64,000 bases of DNA from Prevotella sp. AGR2160 (GCF_000424185.1 NZ_AUJK01000002.1:124001-188000); one strand, 5' to 3'. Shown: positions 6,838 to 15,377, numbered from the stretch's first letter. Made by a program: numbers and translations. Notes: generated from the sequence alone by a model not told the origin.

Positions 6838-7205
6838 ATGATAACAACAAAAATGCTATGGTTGGCGGCCGCTGCCGTCACGCTTGTAGCTTGTTCGGGA
6901 AAAGACAAGCAGACAGCCAACGAGAATCGTTTGGACGCGCAAGAGAAGAGTCGTGTAGTAGAGACGACAACAGTCCGTGAACGTCCCGTGAGTGATGAGT
7001 TGGAACTCAACGGCGAGGTGGCCTGCGATGAACAGACGATCTGCCCCATGTCTTCGAGCCTTTCTTCCGGGCCAGTAACACGCGCAGCATCACAGGCCAC
7101 GGGGTAGGATTGGCGTTGTCGAAGGCTATCATAGAAAAAATGGGCGGAAAGATCTCCGTCCGTTCTACTGAGGGTGAAGGGACAACACTGGATATCAAGA
7201 TTTGA
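6838..7205 (+). pseudogene. Efflux adaptor head fused out of frame to a histidine-kinase tail
   Basis: 6838 to about 7035 encodes the first 66 residues of a CusB/HlyD-type membrane fusion lipoprotein: MITTKMLWLAAAAVTLVACS with a lipobox Cys19, then ...VRERPVSDELELNGEVACDE. At about 7035 the homology changes. Another frame now reads DDLPHVFEPFFRASNTRSIT followed by GVGLALSKAIIEKMGG and GEGTTLDIKI, which is the G2 box and end of a sensor histidine kinase, stopping at 7205. The adaptor frame itself closes at 7107. The join is best explained by one deletion that removed the rest of the adaptor, the pump and the front of the kinase. No functional product is expected. Confidence 0.75.
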
Positions 7206-7398
7206 TATCCGGGCCAAGCAGCACTTCAATGATGTGGTCCGGGAATTCCCCTCTCCCTCATGCAAACGATTTCACAAACGGCGCTGTCGTTTTTAGATAA
7301 AGATTGAAGTCTTTTCCTGCAAGATTGTTTAATTTTGCAAAAGATTTAGTGAAACATCTTTACATTTTTGAGACAACCAACAACAATAAGTGGAATCT

Positions 7399-9849
7399 AT
7401 GAAAAAGTTATTTTTTCTTTTCTTTGCGCTCATGACGGTGGGTATGGTCCATGCTGAGGACATCTATACCATTGTGGGTAGCAAAATCCTCCAAGGAGGT
7501 GGGACAGACTGGGATCCCGAAAACACTAACGGTAATCTGAAACAGAACAGTGACGGTACTTACTCGCTGACCCTCACGGATGTGTCGCTGGAAGCCGGCG
7601 TCAACTACCAGTACAAAGTCGTCAAGAACCACAGTGAGTGGGCCTCTTATTCCAACCAGACCGTCTCGGTCACGGAAACGGCCAAGTACACGGTGGAGTT
7701 CAAGCTCACCGATGTCACGGGGTGGAAGGATAATGCCCCGACCGTCACCCTCACGAAAACCGGCAATGTCGGTGAGATCATCCATACCTACAGCATAGCA
7801 GGCGGCGAGCGCCTCTTCCCCGGAAACACCTGGGACCCGACCTATGCCGGTGGCGCCATGACCCTCAACACGTCTACCGGCCTCTATACGGCCACGCTCA
7901 AGGGTGTCGCCCTCCGTTACTATGAGGATCTCACCAATGCCGACCAGGAGGATAAGGACAAGCAGGCTTTTAAGGTCTGTGTCGATGGCGGATGGGGTAC
8001 ATACTATCCTGAACAGAACTACTATCTCAACCCTTATGAGGCTTCCGCCTCGGGCACGTACGACGTCACGATCACCTTCAACGCAGAGACCAAAGCCATC
8101 AACGTCACCTATGCTTCCGTTGCCAGCCATACCTATTCCGTCTATGGCACCAGTGTTCTCTTCGGGGCCAGTTGGGACAAGACGCAAGCCCTCACGCTGA
8201 CCCTCGACGCTACGGACGGCCTGTATAAGTCACAGACCCTCACGCTGACCCTCGACAAGGGTATCACCTATCAGTATAAGGTATTGGTCGACGGCAGTGA
8301 CGTGCAGACCTACCCCGCAGAGGCCAACGCCCAACTCACCGTTGATCAGGCCGGTGTCTATGATGTATTTTTCACCTTCAATGCCACAACCAATCAGGTC
8401 GGCTATACCGCTACTTTCAAGGAGGCAGCTACCGTGGAGCATAAATATTATGTCGTCGGCGGCACGACCCTCGGACTCTCCTGGGACCTCGCCCAGGCCA
8501 AGGAGATGACGAAACTCGATAATGGCAACTACCAGTATATCATCGAGAGCACCTCGCTGGCGAATATCGACAAGGACGGCACAACTGCCGCCCAGCGTAC
8601 TGCCCAGAGCCTGAAGGTCATCATGGATAAGGAATATGATGTGGCTTATCCCGACGGCGACAACTACTATGTGACCGTGGATCAGGAGGGCACCTATCGC
8701 GTGACCGTCACCTTCTATCCCAACGAGACGGATAAGGACAAAAAGGTCGACGCCTACCGTGAGAGCCTCCTCTATGGTCTCTATGGCGACCAGGCGCTCT
8801 TCGGTTACGACTGGGATACCGACCATATCAAATATATGAGTCCCGCCTCCGACGGCCAGTATACGGCTACCCTCAAGGATGTCACACTGGCTAAGGATGA
8901 ACATTACGACTATAAGGTCATCATCGGCGGTGATGCCACCAATACCTTCCCGGCCGCAGAGAACAAGACCGTCACGGTCAGCGAGGATGGCGTCTACGAC
9001 ATCACCTTCACCTTCGTTCCCGGTAATGATGGCAACAATACCGTCACCTATACTGCTACGAAGACGGCGGACGCTACCATCGAACATCAATATTATGTCG
9101 TCGGCGGCGAGGCCCTCGGATTCACGCTGACAGCCGATAAACAGTGGGACACTGACCAAGCGCCCGAGATGACGAAACTCGCCGACGGTACCTATCAGTA
9201 TGTCATCAAGAGTGCCACTCTGAAGCATATCGACAATGTCAACGATGGTGAGGACCATACTGACCAGAGCTTCAAGATCCTCGACAACAAGTCCTGGAGT
9301 GCCTCCTACCCCCAGAGTGGGAACTTCATCGTCAACCCCGACTTCAGCAGTTATTATCAGGTGACGATCCTCTTCGATCCCAATGCGGAGACAGGCAAGG
9401 AGATCCGGGTACAGCTCTCTGACGTAAAGACCCATACCTATGTTGCGGAAGGCAACGACTCCATTTTCGGCGACAATGGCAGCATCGAGCTCACCGGCGG
9501 TGAGGCTGGCTATGTCTATACAGCATCTGTCACGGAGGTGAAACTCCTGAAGGGTGTGTACGCCCTCCATGTCGTCGTCGACGATAATGACTCCTATCCT
9601 GCTACCATAAAGGTTGGCGAGGACGGTATTTATACGGTGACCATCAGTTTCAATGCCACCACACGTACCGCCACCGCCTCAGCCACCAAAACCGGTGATA
9701 TTGATGACGGTGAAACTCCTACCGGTATCAACACGGTTGATAGCGACAAGACTTTCATGAACGTGAAGTGCTATAACCTTAGCGGCAACCGTGTAACCAA
9801 AAACTACAAGGGCGTCGTAATCATGAACGGGATAAAGGTTAGGAAATAG
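7399..9849 (+). CDS. Secreted seven-repeat beta-sandwich protein with type IX-like sorting tail
   Basis: An 816-residue secreted protein. Signal peptide at residues 1-19 (MKKLFFLFFALMTVGMVHAE). Seven tandem repeats of about 100 residues begin near residues 22, 129, 243, 347, 456, 562 and 678. Each has the pattern (H)xYxxxG...W or F, a DGxYxxTL strand, YxYKVxxDG, a YP turn and a final GxYDVTFTFN strand. This resembles starch-binding or pullulanase-associated beta-sandwich modules, including those in SusE/SusF-type outer-surface proteins. The C-terminus (about 774-816, CYNLSGNRV...GVVIMNGIKVRK) is a typical Bacteroidetes sorting domain, so the protein is probably exported and attached to the cell surface. 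No catalytic domain is seen; glycan binding is inferred. ATG 7399 is preferred over GTG 7390 because it begins the signal peptide. Confidence 0.75.
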   Translation: MKKLFFLFFALMTVGMVHAEDIYTIVGSKILQGGGTDWDPENTNGNLKQNSDGTYSLTLTDVSLEAGVNYQYKVVKNHSEWASYSNQTVSVTETAKYTVEFKLTDVTGWKDNAPTVTLTKTGNVGEIIHTYSIAGGERLFPGNTWDPTYAGGAMTLNTSTGLYTATLKGVALRYYEDLTNADQEDKDKQAFKVCVDGGWGTYYPEQNYYLNPYEASASGTYDVTITFNAETKAINVTYASVASHTYSVYGTSVLFGASWDKTQALTLTLDATDGLYKSQTLTLTLDKGITYQYKVLVDGSDVQTYPAEANAQLTVDQAGVYDVFFTFNATTNQVGYTATFKEAATVEHKYYVVGGTTLGLSWDLAQAKEMTKLDNGNYQYIIESTSLANIDKDGTTAAQRTAQSLKVIMDKEYDVAYPDGDNYYVTVDQEGTYRVTVTFYPNETDKDKKVDAYRESLLYGLYGDQALFGYDWDTDHIKYMSPASDGQYTATLKDVTLAKDEHYDYKVIIGGDATNTFPAAENKTVTVSEDGVYDITFTFVPGNDGNNTVTYTATKTADATIEHQYYVVGGEALGFTLTADKQWDTDQAPEMTKLADGTYQYVIKSATLKHIDNVNDGEDHTDQSFKILDNKSWSASYPQSGNFIVNPDFSSYYQVTILFDPNAETGKEIRVQLSDVKTHTYVAEGNDSIFGDNGSIELTGGEAGYVYTASVTEVKLLKGVYALHVVVDDNDSYPATIKVGEDGIYTVTISFNATTRTATASATKTGDIDDGETPTGINTVDSDKTFMNVKCYNLSGNRVTKNYKGVVIMNGIKVRK

Positions 9850-9861
9850 GACTCTCTAGAG

Positions 9862-9904
9862 TTGTGCAGATGCCTTGCACAAAGTTTGCAAAGCGTCTGC
9901 ACAA
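9862..9904. terminator. Bidirectional terminator hairpin
   Basis: TTGTGCAGATGCCTTGC (9862-9878) pairs over 17 positions with 9888-9904, allowing two G-U pairs. It sits between the convergent repeat-protein and pabC genes. Confidence 0.6.
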
Positions 9905-9930
9905 ATTTATATTAATGATTGGAAGATCAA

Positions 9931-10545
9931 TTACTCTTCATTTTTTCCAGGATAAAACACGTTTTCTTTACCAATCTCCAAGAATCCCAATGGCATCATC
10001 GCATTGATGAGGGATATCTTTAAGAAACGGTGGAGATCATCGGGGGTCAGGTCGTCCTCCCGGAGCAATCCCTGGTCAACAAGGCTCTGCCGCATGGTGC
10101 CATGCAGCAGCGGGTGACGGGGCGTGAACCAATGGGCTCCGTCGAAGAGGGCGATATTGCTGTAACTCGTATCGGTCAGCTTTCCGTCCTTGACGATAAT
10201 GATCTCATCACAATTCCCCCGTTGCTCTTTCAACGCCTGAAGGGCACTGCGGTCAGCCGATTTGTAGCGATAGTCGATCTCATCACAGGTGACGAGGCAC
10301 AATGAACGGATGTCGAGAGGGTGATAAGCCGAGAAGGAGAGATCCCTCACCCCACCCTCGTCATATACGACGCGGGCCTTGGTCTCCGTCTCCGTCAACG
10401 GCGCATCCCTCAGTACGTCCTTCAGGTCGACAACCGGCGCCTGCGGCCAGAAATGCCGCATCGTGCTGTTCAACCGTTGCTGATGATACGGCAGATTCCG
10501 GATCTCACCGCCTTCTATTCTGATAGTTTCTATAAATGGATACAT
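9931..10545 (-). CDS. pabC: Aminodeoxychorismate lyase (class IV PLP enzyme)
   Basis: A 204-residue class IV aminotransferase-fold protein that would split 4-amino-4-deoxychorismate into pyruvate and 4-aminobenzoate. Landmarks are MYPFIETIRIEGG at the N-terminus, RVVYDEGG, the candidate PLP lysine in IDYRYKSADRSAL near residue 94, CDEIIIVKDGKLTDTSYSN (residues 112-130) and PLLHGTMRQSL near residue 145. Short length and an N-terminal E-T-I-R motif are typical of Bacteroidetes PabC. It completes the pathway begun by pabB, though it lies 4 kb away on the opposite strand. Upstream on the same strand lies the MATE gene, 42 bases away, so co-transcription is likely. Confidence 0.82.
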   Translation of the reverse strand: MYPFIETIRIEGGEIRNLPYHQQRLNSTMRHFWPQAPVVDLKDVLRDAPLTETETKARVVYDEGGVRDLSFSAYHPLDIRSLCLVTCDEIDYRYKSADRSALQALKEQRGNCDEIIIVKDGKLTDTSYSNIALFDGAHWFTPRHPLLHGTMRQSLVDQGLLREDDLTPDDLHRFLKISLINAMMPLGFLEIGKENVFYPGKNEE

Positions 10546-10587
10546 ATTTTATATGACTTGAATCATTCTTCGTAGGATACTTCTCCC

Positions 10588-11922
10588 CTACTTGCTCAGG
10601 TGTCGGAGGAGCAAGAGAATAGCGGGGACAAGGAATAGGTCGGCAGCGACCCATGCCGTAGGATCCGCATAGCACACACCGAGAAATTTGAAGGCAGGAA
10701 CGAGCCAGAGCGACACGGCGGTACGGGCGATCATCTCCATGACTCCTGAGAGCATCGAGAGGTTGCTATATCCCAGTCCCTGGATGCTGTAGCGACAGAT
10801 GGTGAGGATCCCCAGGGAGGGATAGAACCACATGGAGATGCGCATGAGCATGGCTGCATTGTCGACAACCTGCTGTTCCCCGCTGTTAACGAAAAGCTGC
10901 ATCATATCCCCGGCAAAGGGCCAGATGATGACGATGGTAAAGAGAAAATAGACGAGCATGATTTTCACGGCATCACGCAGGCCCTGATGGATGCGCTGCA
11001 TGTCGCCCGCTCCGATATTCTGCCCACAGTAAGTGGCCATGGCGACACCTATATTCTCAAAGACGCAGGTAAAGAGGTATTTCACGCGTGTCGATGCCGT
11101 GAAGCTCGCCACGCAGATCGTTCCGAGGGCGTTGTTGGCGCTCTGGAGCATGATAATGCCGACTGCCGTGATCGAGAACTGTAATCCCATGGGTACGCCG
11201 TTATTGAGAAGGATACTCACTCGTTTGTTGTCATACCGCCGCTCATCACCCTGGGGGATCAGGATCTGCATGTGCCGGAAGATATACCATGCGCAGAGCC
11301 CCGTTGCCACCAGTTGGGAGAGAAGAGTCGCCAGTCCGGCACCGAAGACGCCCTGCCCCAAGACAAGGATCAGCAGGACGTCAAGAAGAATATTGATCAG
11401 AGACGCAATAATCAGGAAATAAAACGGCTGTTTGGAGTTGCCGAGGGCCCGGATCTGTCCCGCCAAGAGGTTATATCCAATGGTGAAGGGGATGGCCAGA
11501 AACTGCATAAAGAGGAATGTCCAGGCATCGTCGAAGATATCCTCCGGCGTGTTGACGAGACGCAGGATCCGCGTACAGAGAATTGTACTGAGCAGCGTGA
11601 GAACCATCGCAAGGACGAGGCCTATGCGCAGCGCGTTGGCGACATAGACGCGCATCTTCCGGTAGTCCTTAGCACCGAAGGCCCGTGTCACGGGGATAGC
11701 GAAGCCGGCACAGGCGCCATTGCAGAAGCCCATGATCAGAAAAGTGATGGATGTCGAGGCGCCGACGGCCGCAAGGGCTCCCACGCCGATCCAGCGCCCC
11801 ACGATGGTGGCGTCGATGATCAGATAAAACTGTTGAAGAATATATCCCAAGATCAGAGGGCCGGCAAATTTAAGAATATCGCGCGCCGGAGACCCTACTG
11901 TCATGTCATTTGTATTTGCCAT
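10588..11922 (-). CDS. MATE-family efflux transporter
   Basis: A 444-residue multidrug and toxin extrusion protein with about twelve membrane segments in two pseudo-repeats. Its start, GPLILGYILQQFYLIIDATI near residue 21, matches the family, as does the second-half GVPMGLQFSITAVG motif near residue 240. It would export cationic compounds with a Na+ or H+ gradient. A promoter is visible (TAATTTTG on the minus strand at 11957-11964). pabC lies 42 bases downstream and may be read through. Substrate cannot be inferred. A second MATE gene lies at 37570-38910; the two are not recent duplicates. Confidence 0.88.
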   Translation of the reverse strand: MANTNDMTVGSPARDILKFAGPLILGYILQQFYLIIDATIVGRWIGVGALAAVGASTSITFLIMGFCNGACAGFAIPVTRAFGAKDYRKMRVYVANALRIGLVLAMVLTLLSTILCTRILRLVNTPEDIFDDAWTFLFMQFLAIPFTIGYNLLAGQIRALGNSKQPFYFLIIASLINILLDVLLILVLGQGVFGAGLATLLSQLVATGLCAWYIFRHMQILIPQGDERRYDNKRVSILLNNGVPMGLQFSITAVGIIMLQSANNALGTICVASFTASTRVKYLFTCVFENIGVAMATYCGQNIGAGDMQRIHQGLRDAVKIMLVYFLFTIVIIWPFAGDMMQLFVNSGEQQVVDNAAMLMRISMWFYPSLGILTICRYSIQGLGYSNLSMLSGVMEMIARTAVSLWLVPAFKFLGVCYADPTAWVAADLFLVPAILLLLRHLSK

Positions 11923-11956
11923 ATGATTGATTGTCGCCTGAGTACAATTACGGTTG

Positions 11957-11964
11957 CAAAATTA
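11957..11964 (-). promoter_or_regulatory. -7 element of the MATE-pabC unit
   Basis: TAATTTTG on the minus strand 35 bases upstream of the MATE start. A half family A repeat (CATGTCCCTACA, 11992-12003) lies just beyond. Confidence 0.5.
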
Positions 11965-12059
11965 CGATATTTTCATGGGATATGCAAATCTCATGTCCCT
12001 ACATTTTGGCACACTCTTTGTAATAACCCTAACAAAAAAATCAAAATTTAACTAGAATA

Positions 12060-14117
12060 ATGGCAAAGAAAGGATCTATCGGGGTTACTACAGAGAATAT
12101 TTTCCCCGTTATCAAAAAATTCCTCTATTCTGATCATGAGATCTTCCTCCGCGAGATGGTCTCCAACGCCGTCGACGCCACGCAGAAGCTCAAGACCCTC
12201 GCCGCCAACGGCGACTTCAAGGGTGAGCAGGGCGACCTGACCGTTCATGTCAAGCTCGACGAGAAGGCCAAGACCCTCACCATCAGCGACAGAGGTATCG
12301 GCATGACCGAGGACGAAATCGACAAATATATCAACCAGATCGCCTTCTCCGGCGTCACCGACTTCATGGAGAAATACAAGGACAAGGCCAACGCCATCAT
12401 CGGACACTTCGGCCTCGGCTTCTACTCCTCCTTCATGGTCAGCGACCGCGTCGATATTATCACCAAGAGCTATAAGGAAGGCTCCAAGGCCGTGAAATGG
12501 ACCTGCGACGGCACGCCGCAGTTCGAGATCTCCGAGGCCGACAAGGCTGACCGCGGCACCGACATCGTGCTCCATATCTCTGACGACTGCAAGGAGTTCC
12601 TCTCGAAGACGAAGATTGAGCAGCTCCTCAACAAATACTGCAAGTTCATGGCCGTTCCCATCGCTTTCGGCAAGAAGATGGAGTGGAAGGACGGCAAGAA
12701 TGTGGAGACCGACGAGGACAACATCATCAACCACATCGAGCCCCTGTGGACCAAGGCGCCATCGACGCTGAAGGACGAGGACTACAAGAAGTTCTACCGT
12801 GAGCTCTACCCCATGCAGGATGAGCCCCTCTTCTGGATCCACCTCAACGTTGACTACCCCTTCAACCTCACCGGAATCCTCTATTTCCCGAAGATCCACA
12901 ACAACGTCGACCTGCAGCGCAACAAGATCCAGCTCTACTGCAACCAGGTCTTCGTTACCGATCAGGTCGAGGGCATCGTGCCCGACTTCATGACGCTCCT
13001 CCACGGTGTCATCGACTCACCCGATATCCCGCTCAATGTCAGCCGCAGCTATCTGCAGAGCGACGCCAACGTGAAGAAGATCTCCACCTATATTACTAAG
13101 AAGGTGGCCGACCGCCTCGCCCAGACCTTCAAGGACGACCGCAAAGACTATGAGGCTAAATGGGATGACCTGAAGCTCTTCATCAACTATGGCATGCTCT
13201 CCCAGGAGGATTTCTACGACCGCGCCAAAGAGTTTGCCCTCTACAAGGATGTCGACGGCAAATACTTCACCTTCGAGGAGTATAAGACTCTCATCAAGGA
13301 CAACCAGACCGACAAGGACGGCAACCTCATCTTCCTCTATGCCACCAACAAGGACGACCAGTACACCTTCATCAAGGCCGCCCAGGACAAGGGCTACAGC
13401 GTGCTCCTCATGAACGGCCAGCTCGACACCCCGCTCATCAACATGCTCGAGCAGAAGAATGAGAAGAGTCGCTTCACGCGTGTCGACGCCGACGTCATCG
13501 ACCGGCTTATCGTCAAGGAAGACGAGAAGAAGACGACACTAGAGAAGGAGAAGAGTGACAATCTGACAGAGGTATTCCGCTCTCAACTGCCACATCTCGA
13601 CAAGGCCGATATCTGGGTCGATGTCCAGGCCCTCGGTGCCGACAGCCAGCCCGTGATCATCACGCAGAGCGAGATGACGCGCCGTATGAAGCAGATGAGC
13701 CAGTTCCAGCCCGGCATGAGCTTCTACGGACAGATGCCCGACAATTATTGCCTCGTCTTGAACTCCGACCACCCGCTCATCACGAAGATCCTCAACGATG
13801 AGGAGGCCAAGAATGCCGACACCCTCAAGCCCATCGAGGCAGAGCTCAAGGGCCAGCAGGCACGCCTCGCCGCCCTCCATCAGAGCCAGAGCAAGAAGAA
13901 GGCCGAAGAGCTCACCCAGGAGGAGAAAGACGACCTGAAGAATACCGAGAAGGCCGTCAGTGACCAGCGCCAGAAAAAGAATGAGGTCCTCGCCAACTAC
14001 GCCAAGGACAACGCCATCGTGCACCAGCTCATCGACCTCGCCCTGCTGCAGAACGGTATGCTCAAAGGTGCCGCCCTCGACACCTTCCTCAAGCGCTCCG
14101 TCGACCTGATTAAATAA
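12060..14117 (+). CDS. htpG: Molecular chaperone HtpG (Hsp90)
   Basis: A 685-residue bacterial Hsp90, an ATP-driven cytoplasmic chaperone. The GHKL ATPase domain holds the Bergerat motifs: EIFLREMVSNAVDATQK with the catalytic Glu and metal-binding Asn, ISDRGIGMTEDEI, and IIGHFGLGFYSSFMV near residue 115. The middle domain carries LNVSRSYLQSD with the conserved Arg. The dimerisation domain has an extra charged helix (about residues 600-645, KKKAEELTQEEKDDLK...). Length is slightly above the E. coli protein (624), as common in Bacteroidetes. The ATG at 12060 directly begins the conserved N-terminus. Monocistronic, ending in the hairpin at 14129-14153. Confidence 0.96.
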   Translation: MAKKGSIGVTTENIFPVIKKFLYSDHEIFLREMVSNAVDATQKLKTLAANGDFKGEQGDLTVHVKLDEKAKTLTISDRGIGMTEDEIDKYINQIAFSGVTDFMEKYKDKANAIIGHFGLGFYSSFMVSDRVDIITKSYKEGSKAVKWTCDGTPQFEISEADKADRGTDIVLHISDDCKEFLSKTKIEQLLNKYCKFMAVPIAFGKKMEWKDGKNVETDEDNIINHIEPLWTKAPSTLKDEDYKKFYRELYPMQDEPLFWIHLNVDYPFNLTGILYFPKIHNNVDLQRNKIQLYCNQVFVTDQVEGIVPDFMTLLHGVIDSPDIPLNVSRSYLQSDANVKKISTYITKKVADRLAQTFKDDRKDYEAKWDDLKLFINYGMLSQEDFYDRAKEFALYKDVDGKYFTFEEYKTLIKDNQTDKDGNLIFLYATNKDDQYTFIKAAQDKGYSVLLMNGQLDTPLINMLEQKNEKSRFTRVDADVIDRLIVKEDEKKTTLEKEKSDNLTEVFRSQLPHLDKADIWVDVQALGADSQPVIITQSEMTRRMKQMSQFQPGMSFYGQMPDNYCLVLNSDHPLITKILNDEEAKNADTLKPIEAELKGQQARLAALHQSQSKKKAEELTQEEKDDLKNTEKAVSDQRQKKNEVLANYAKDNAIVHQLIDLALLQNGMLKGAALDTFLKRSVDLIK

Positions 14118-14128
14118 AAAATGAAAAA

Positions 14129-14153
14129 AAACTGCCAAAAGATTTGGCAGTTT
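14129..14153 (+). terminator. htpG terminator that also carries the tRNA promoter -33 box
   Basis: AAACTGCCAAA (14129-14139) pairs perfectly with TTTGGCAGTTT (14143-14153) around a 3-base loop. The TTTG at 14143-14146 lies 20 bases upstream of TACCTTTG at 14167-14174, so the right arm doubles as the -33 box of the tRNA-Arg promoter. Confidence 0.65.
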
Positions 14154-14166
14154 CATGAAAAGTTCG

Positions 14167-14174
14167 TACCTTTG
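14167..14174 (+). promoter_or_regulatory. -7 element of the tRNA-Arg pair
   Basis: TACCTTTG followed by CACTCGCATTT. The same CTTTGCACTCGCATTT string occurs on the minus strand in front of the tRNA-Ser gene, so both stable-RNA promoters share the start region. Confidence 0.65.
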
Positions 14175-14194
14175 CACTCGCATTTAAGAAATGA

Positions 14195-14268
14195 GGCTCC
14201 GTAGCTCAACTGAATAGAGCATCTGACTACGGATCAGAAGGTTCAAGGTTTGAATCCTTGCGGAGTCA
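14195..14268 (+). tRNA. tRNA-Arg (anticodon ACG)
   Basis: A 74-nucleotide cloverleaf: acceptor GGCTCCG / CGGAGTC, anticodon stem TCTGA / TCAGA with loop CTACGGA (anticodon ACG) and T loop TTTGAAT. CCA is not encoded. Reads CGN arginine codons, with A34 normally edited to inosine. An identical copy follows 34 bases downstream. Confidence 0.95.
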
Positions 14269-14302
14269 CTTCTTCTTAATCATGCGAGTACATTTTAGGT
14301 TT

Positions 14303-14376
14303 GGCTCCGTAGCTCAACTGAATAGAGCATCTGACTACGGATCAGAAGGTTCAAGGTTTGAATCCTTGCGGAGTCA
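14303..14376 (+). tRNA. tRNA-Arg (anticodon ACG), second identical copy
   Basis: Identical to the 74-nucleotide gene at 14195-14268. The two lie in one transcription unit that ends at the hairpin 14383-14414. The spacer between them contains GCGAGTACATTTTAGGTTT and no separate -7 box. Confidence 0.95.
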
Positions 14377-14382
14377 CTTAAT

Positions 14383-14420
14383 AAGCCTGGAAGTTAATTT
14401 CTACTTCCGGGCTTTTTTGT
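14383..14420 (+). terminator. Terminator of the tRNA-Arg operon
   Basis: AAGCCTGGAAGT (14383-14394) pairs with ACTTCCGGGCTT (14403-14414) with one G-U pair, followed by TTTT. Confidence 0.75.
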
Positions 14421-14444
14421 ATCCCATCACACCAGAAATCCGCC

Positions 14445-14540
14445 GTAGGAACATGAATTATTATGTTCTACCCCACCATCACACTTTAGAGACATGATTT
14501 ACCACAATCCATTCGTAGGGACATGATTGATCACGACCAA
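14445..14540. repeat. Three family A repeat copies in tandem
   Basis: Copies start near 14445 (GTAGGAACATGAATTATTAT), 14487 (TAGAGACATGATTTACCAC) and 14515 (GTAGGGACATGATTGATCAC). They are diverged from each other, which suggests an old cluster. They lie between the tRNA-Arg terminator and the convergent tRNA-Glu/Ser unit. Confidence 0.75.
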
Positions 14541-14599
14541 CCGTAATGGCACAAAAAAAAGACAGCCTCTAAAACTGAGAAGCTGCCTTTCTGATGATG

Positions 14600-14671
14600 T
14601 AGTCGGTAAGAGAATCGAACTCTTATGCCAAGATTGAGAATCTTGTATCCTAACCGTTAGATGAACCGACC
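14600..14671 (-). tRNA. tRNA-Glu (anticodon CTC)
   Basis: 72 nucleotides on the minus strand. Acceptor GGTCGGT pairs with ACCGACT (first pair G-U), the anticodon stem is CAAGA / TCTTG with loop TTCTCAA (anticodon CTC), and the T loop is TTCGATT. Reads GAG. Anticodon CTC is less usual in this phylum than TTC, so a TTC gene probably lies elsewhere. It is transcribed after tRNA-Ser. Confidence 0.88.
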
Positions 14672-14707
14672 GTTAGCTGCATTCTTTACAATCCCCTGCT
14701 CCTGGAG

Positions 14708-14794
14708 CGGAAGGAGGGGGATTCGAACCCCCGGAACGGTAACCCGTTCGGCAGTTTAGCAAACTGCTGGTTTCAGCCACTCACCCATCCTTCC
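14708..14794 (-). tRNA. tRNA-Ser (anticodon GCT)
   Basis: 87 nucleotides on the minus strand with the long variable arm of serine tRNAs. Acceptor GGAAGGA / TCCTTCC, anticodon stem GCAGT / ACTGC with loop TTGCTAA (anticodon GCT), T loop TTCGAAT. Reads AGC and AGT. First gene of the unit, 36 bases ahead of tRNA-Glu. Confidence 0.94.
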
Positions 14795-14843
14795 AGTCAG
14801 GGCTCGTCTCCGATTTGCCAAGCATTGTTCTGAAATGCGAGTG

Positions 14844-14851
14844 CAAAGGTA
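14844..14851 (-). promoter_or_regulatory. -7 element of the tRNA-Ser/tRNA-Glu unit
   Basis: TACCTTTG on the minus strand followed by CACTCGCATTT, the same start region as the tRNA-Arg promoter at 14167. Confidence 0.65.
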
Positions 14852-14947
14852 GTAACTTTTTCCGAAACCTCCAAATATTTCCGCAACTTTTTTCTAAAAA
14901 TCTTCATTTTTCTTATTTTTTACCGTTTCGTCGGTAAAAATATCGGC

Positions 14948-15280
14948 TTATATAGTCTCTGCCAGTTTCACGCGGTCACCGTCGACAGTGATGAATCCTT
15001 TCTTCTTGGCATGGCCGAGGAGGAAGAGGGCTTCTTTCGGACCCACATTATAGTTTCTTTTCAGTGCGTTGAGGAAAGCCTTGCGAGTCAGCGAGTGGTC
15101 CGGCAGGTCGGTCAGGAACTCCTCGCAAGCCTTCTTCAGGCTCGCGTCTGTATACTTCCTATTCCGGTTGTGGACATAGACAGCGATGACAAAGACGACA
15201 GCCACGGCGATGAGCACGAGGGTGATGACTTGCTGTGTGGGCATCTGGGATGCCAATGGTGAAATGAATAGAGGTGTCAT
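14948..15280 (-). CDS. Small membrane-anchored protein of unknown function
   Basis: A 110-residue protein with one membrane segment (about residues 17-36, VITLVLIAVAVVFVIAVYV) followed by a basic cytoplasmic domain (RNRKYTDASLKKACEEF...) that ends in a winged-helix-like stretch (LTRKAFLNALKRNYNVGPKE ... KGFITVDGDRVKL). The C-terminal pattern of helices and a G-F-I-T-V-D turn resembles small DNA-binding folds, but the family is not recognised. It lies between the tRNAs and a fucose-isomerase-type gene, with a module B repeat upstream. Confidence 0.6.
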   Translation of the reverse strand: MTPLFISPLASQMPTQQVITLVLIAVAVVFVIAVYVHNRNRKYTDASLKKACEEFLTDLPDHSLTRKAFLNALKRNYNVGPKEALFLLGHAKKKGFITVDGDRVKLAETI

Positions 15281-15339
15281 AAGATTAATGATTGAAGAGT
15301 GAATAAAAAATAGCCGGTTGAGTAAATCCTTTTGCAGAG

Positions 15340-15377
15340 TACGGCCACAAGGGCCGCACCCTGCTAAGGGATCTATG
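15340..15377. repeat. Module B repeat at the end of the fucose-isomerase-family gene
   Basis: ACGGCCACAAGGGCCGCACC then CTGCTAAGGGATCTATG. It shares the GGCC hairpin and the right-end AAGGGATCTATG with the copies at 4828-4870 and 56150-56200, and runs into the 3' end of the gene at 15373. Confidence 0.6.

Noticed and set aside
14258..14497. A 79-codon frame across the second tRNA-Arg
   Set aside because: It overlaps the tRNA, its terminator and a repeat; no promoter or conservation is seen.
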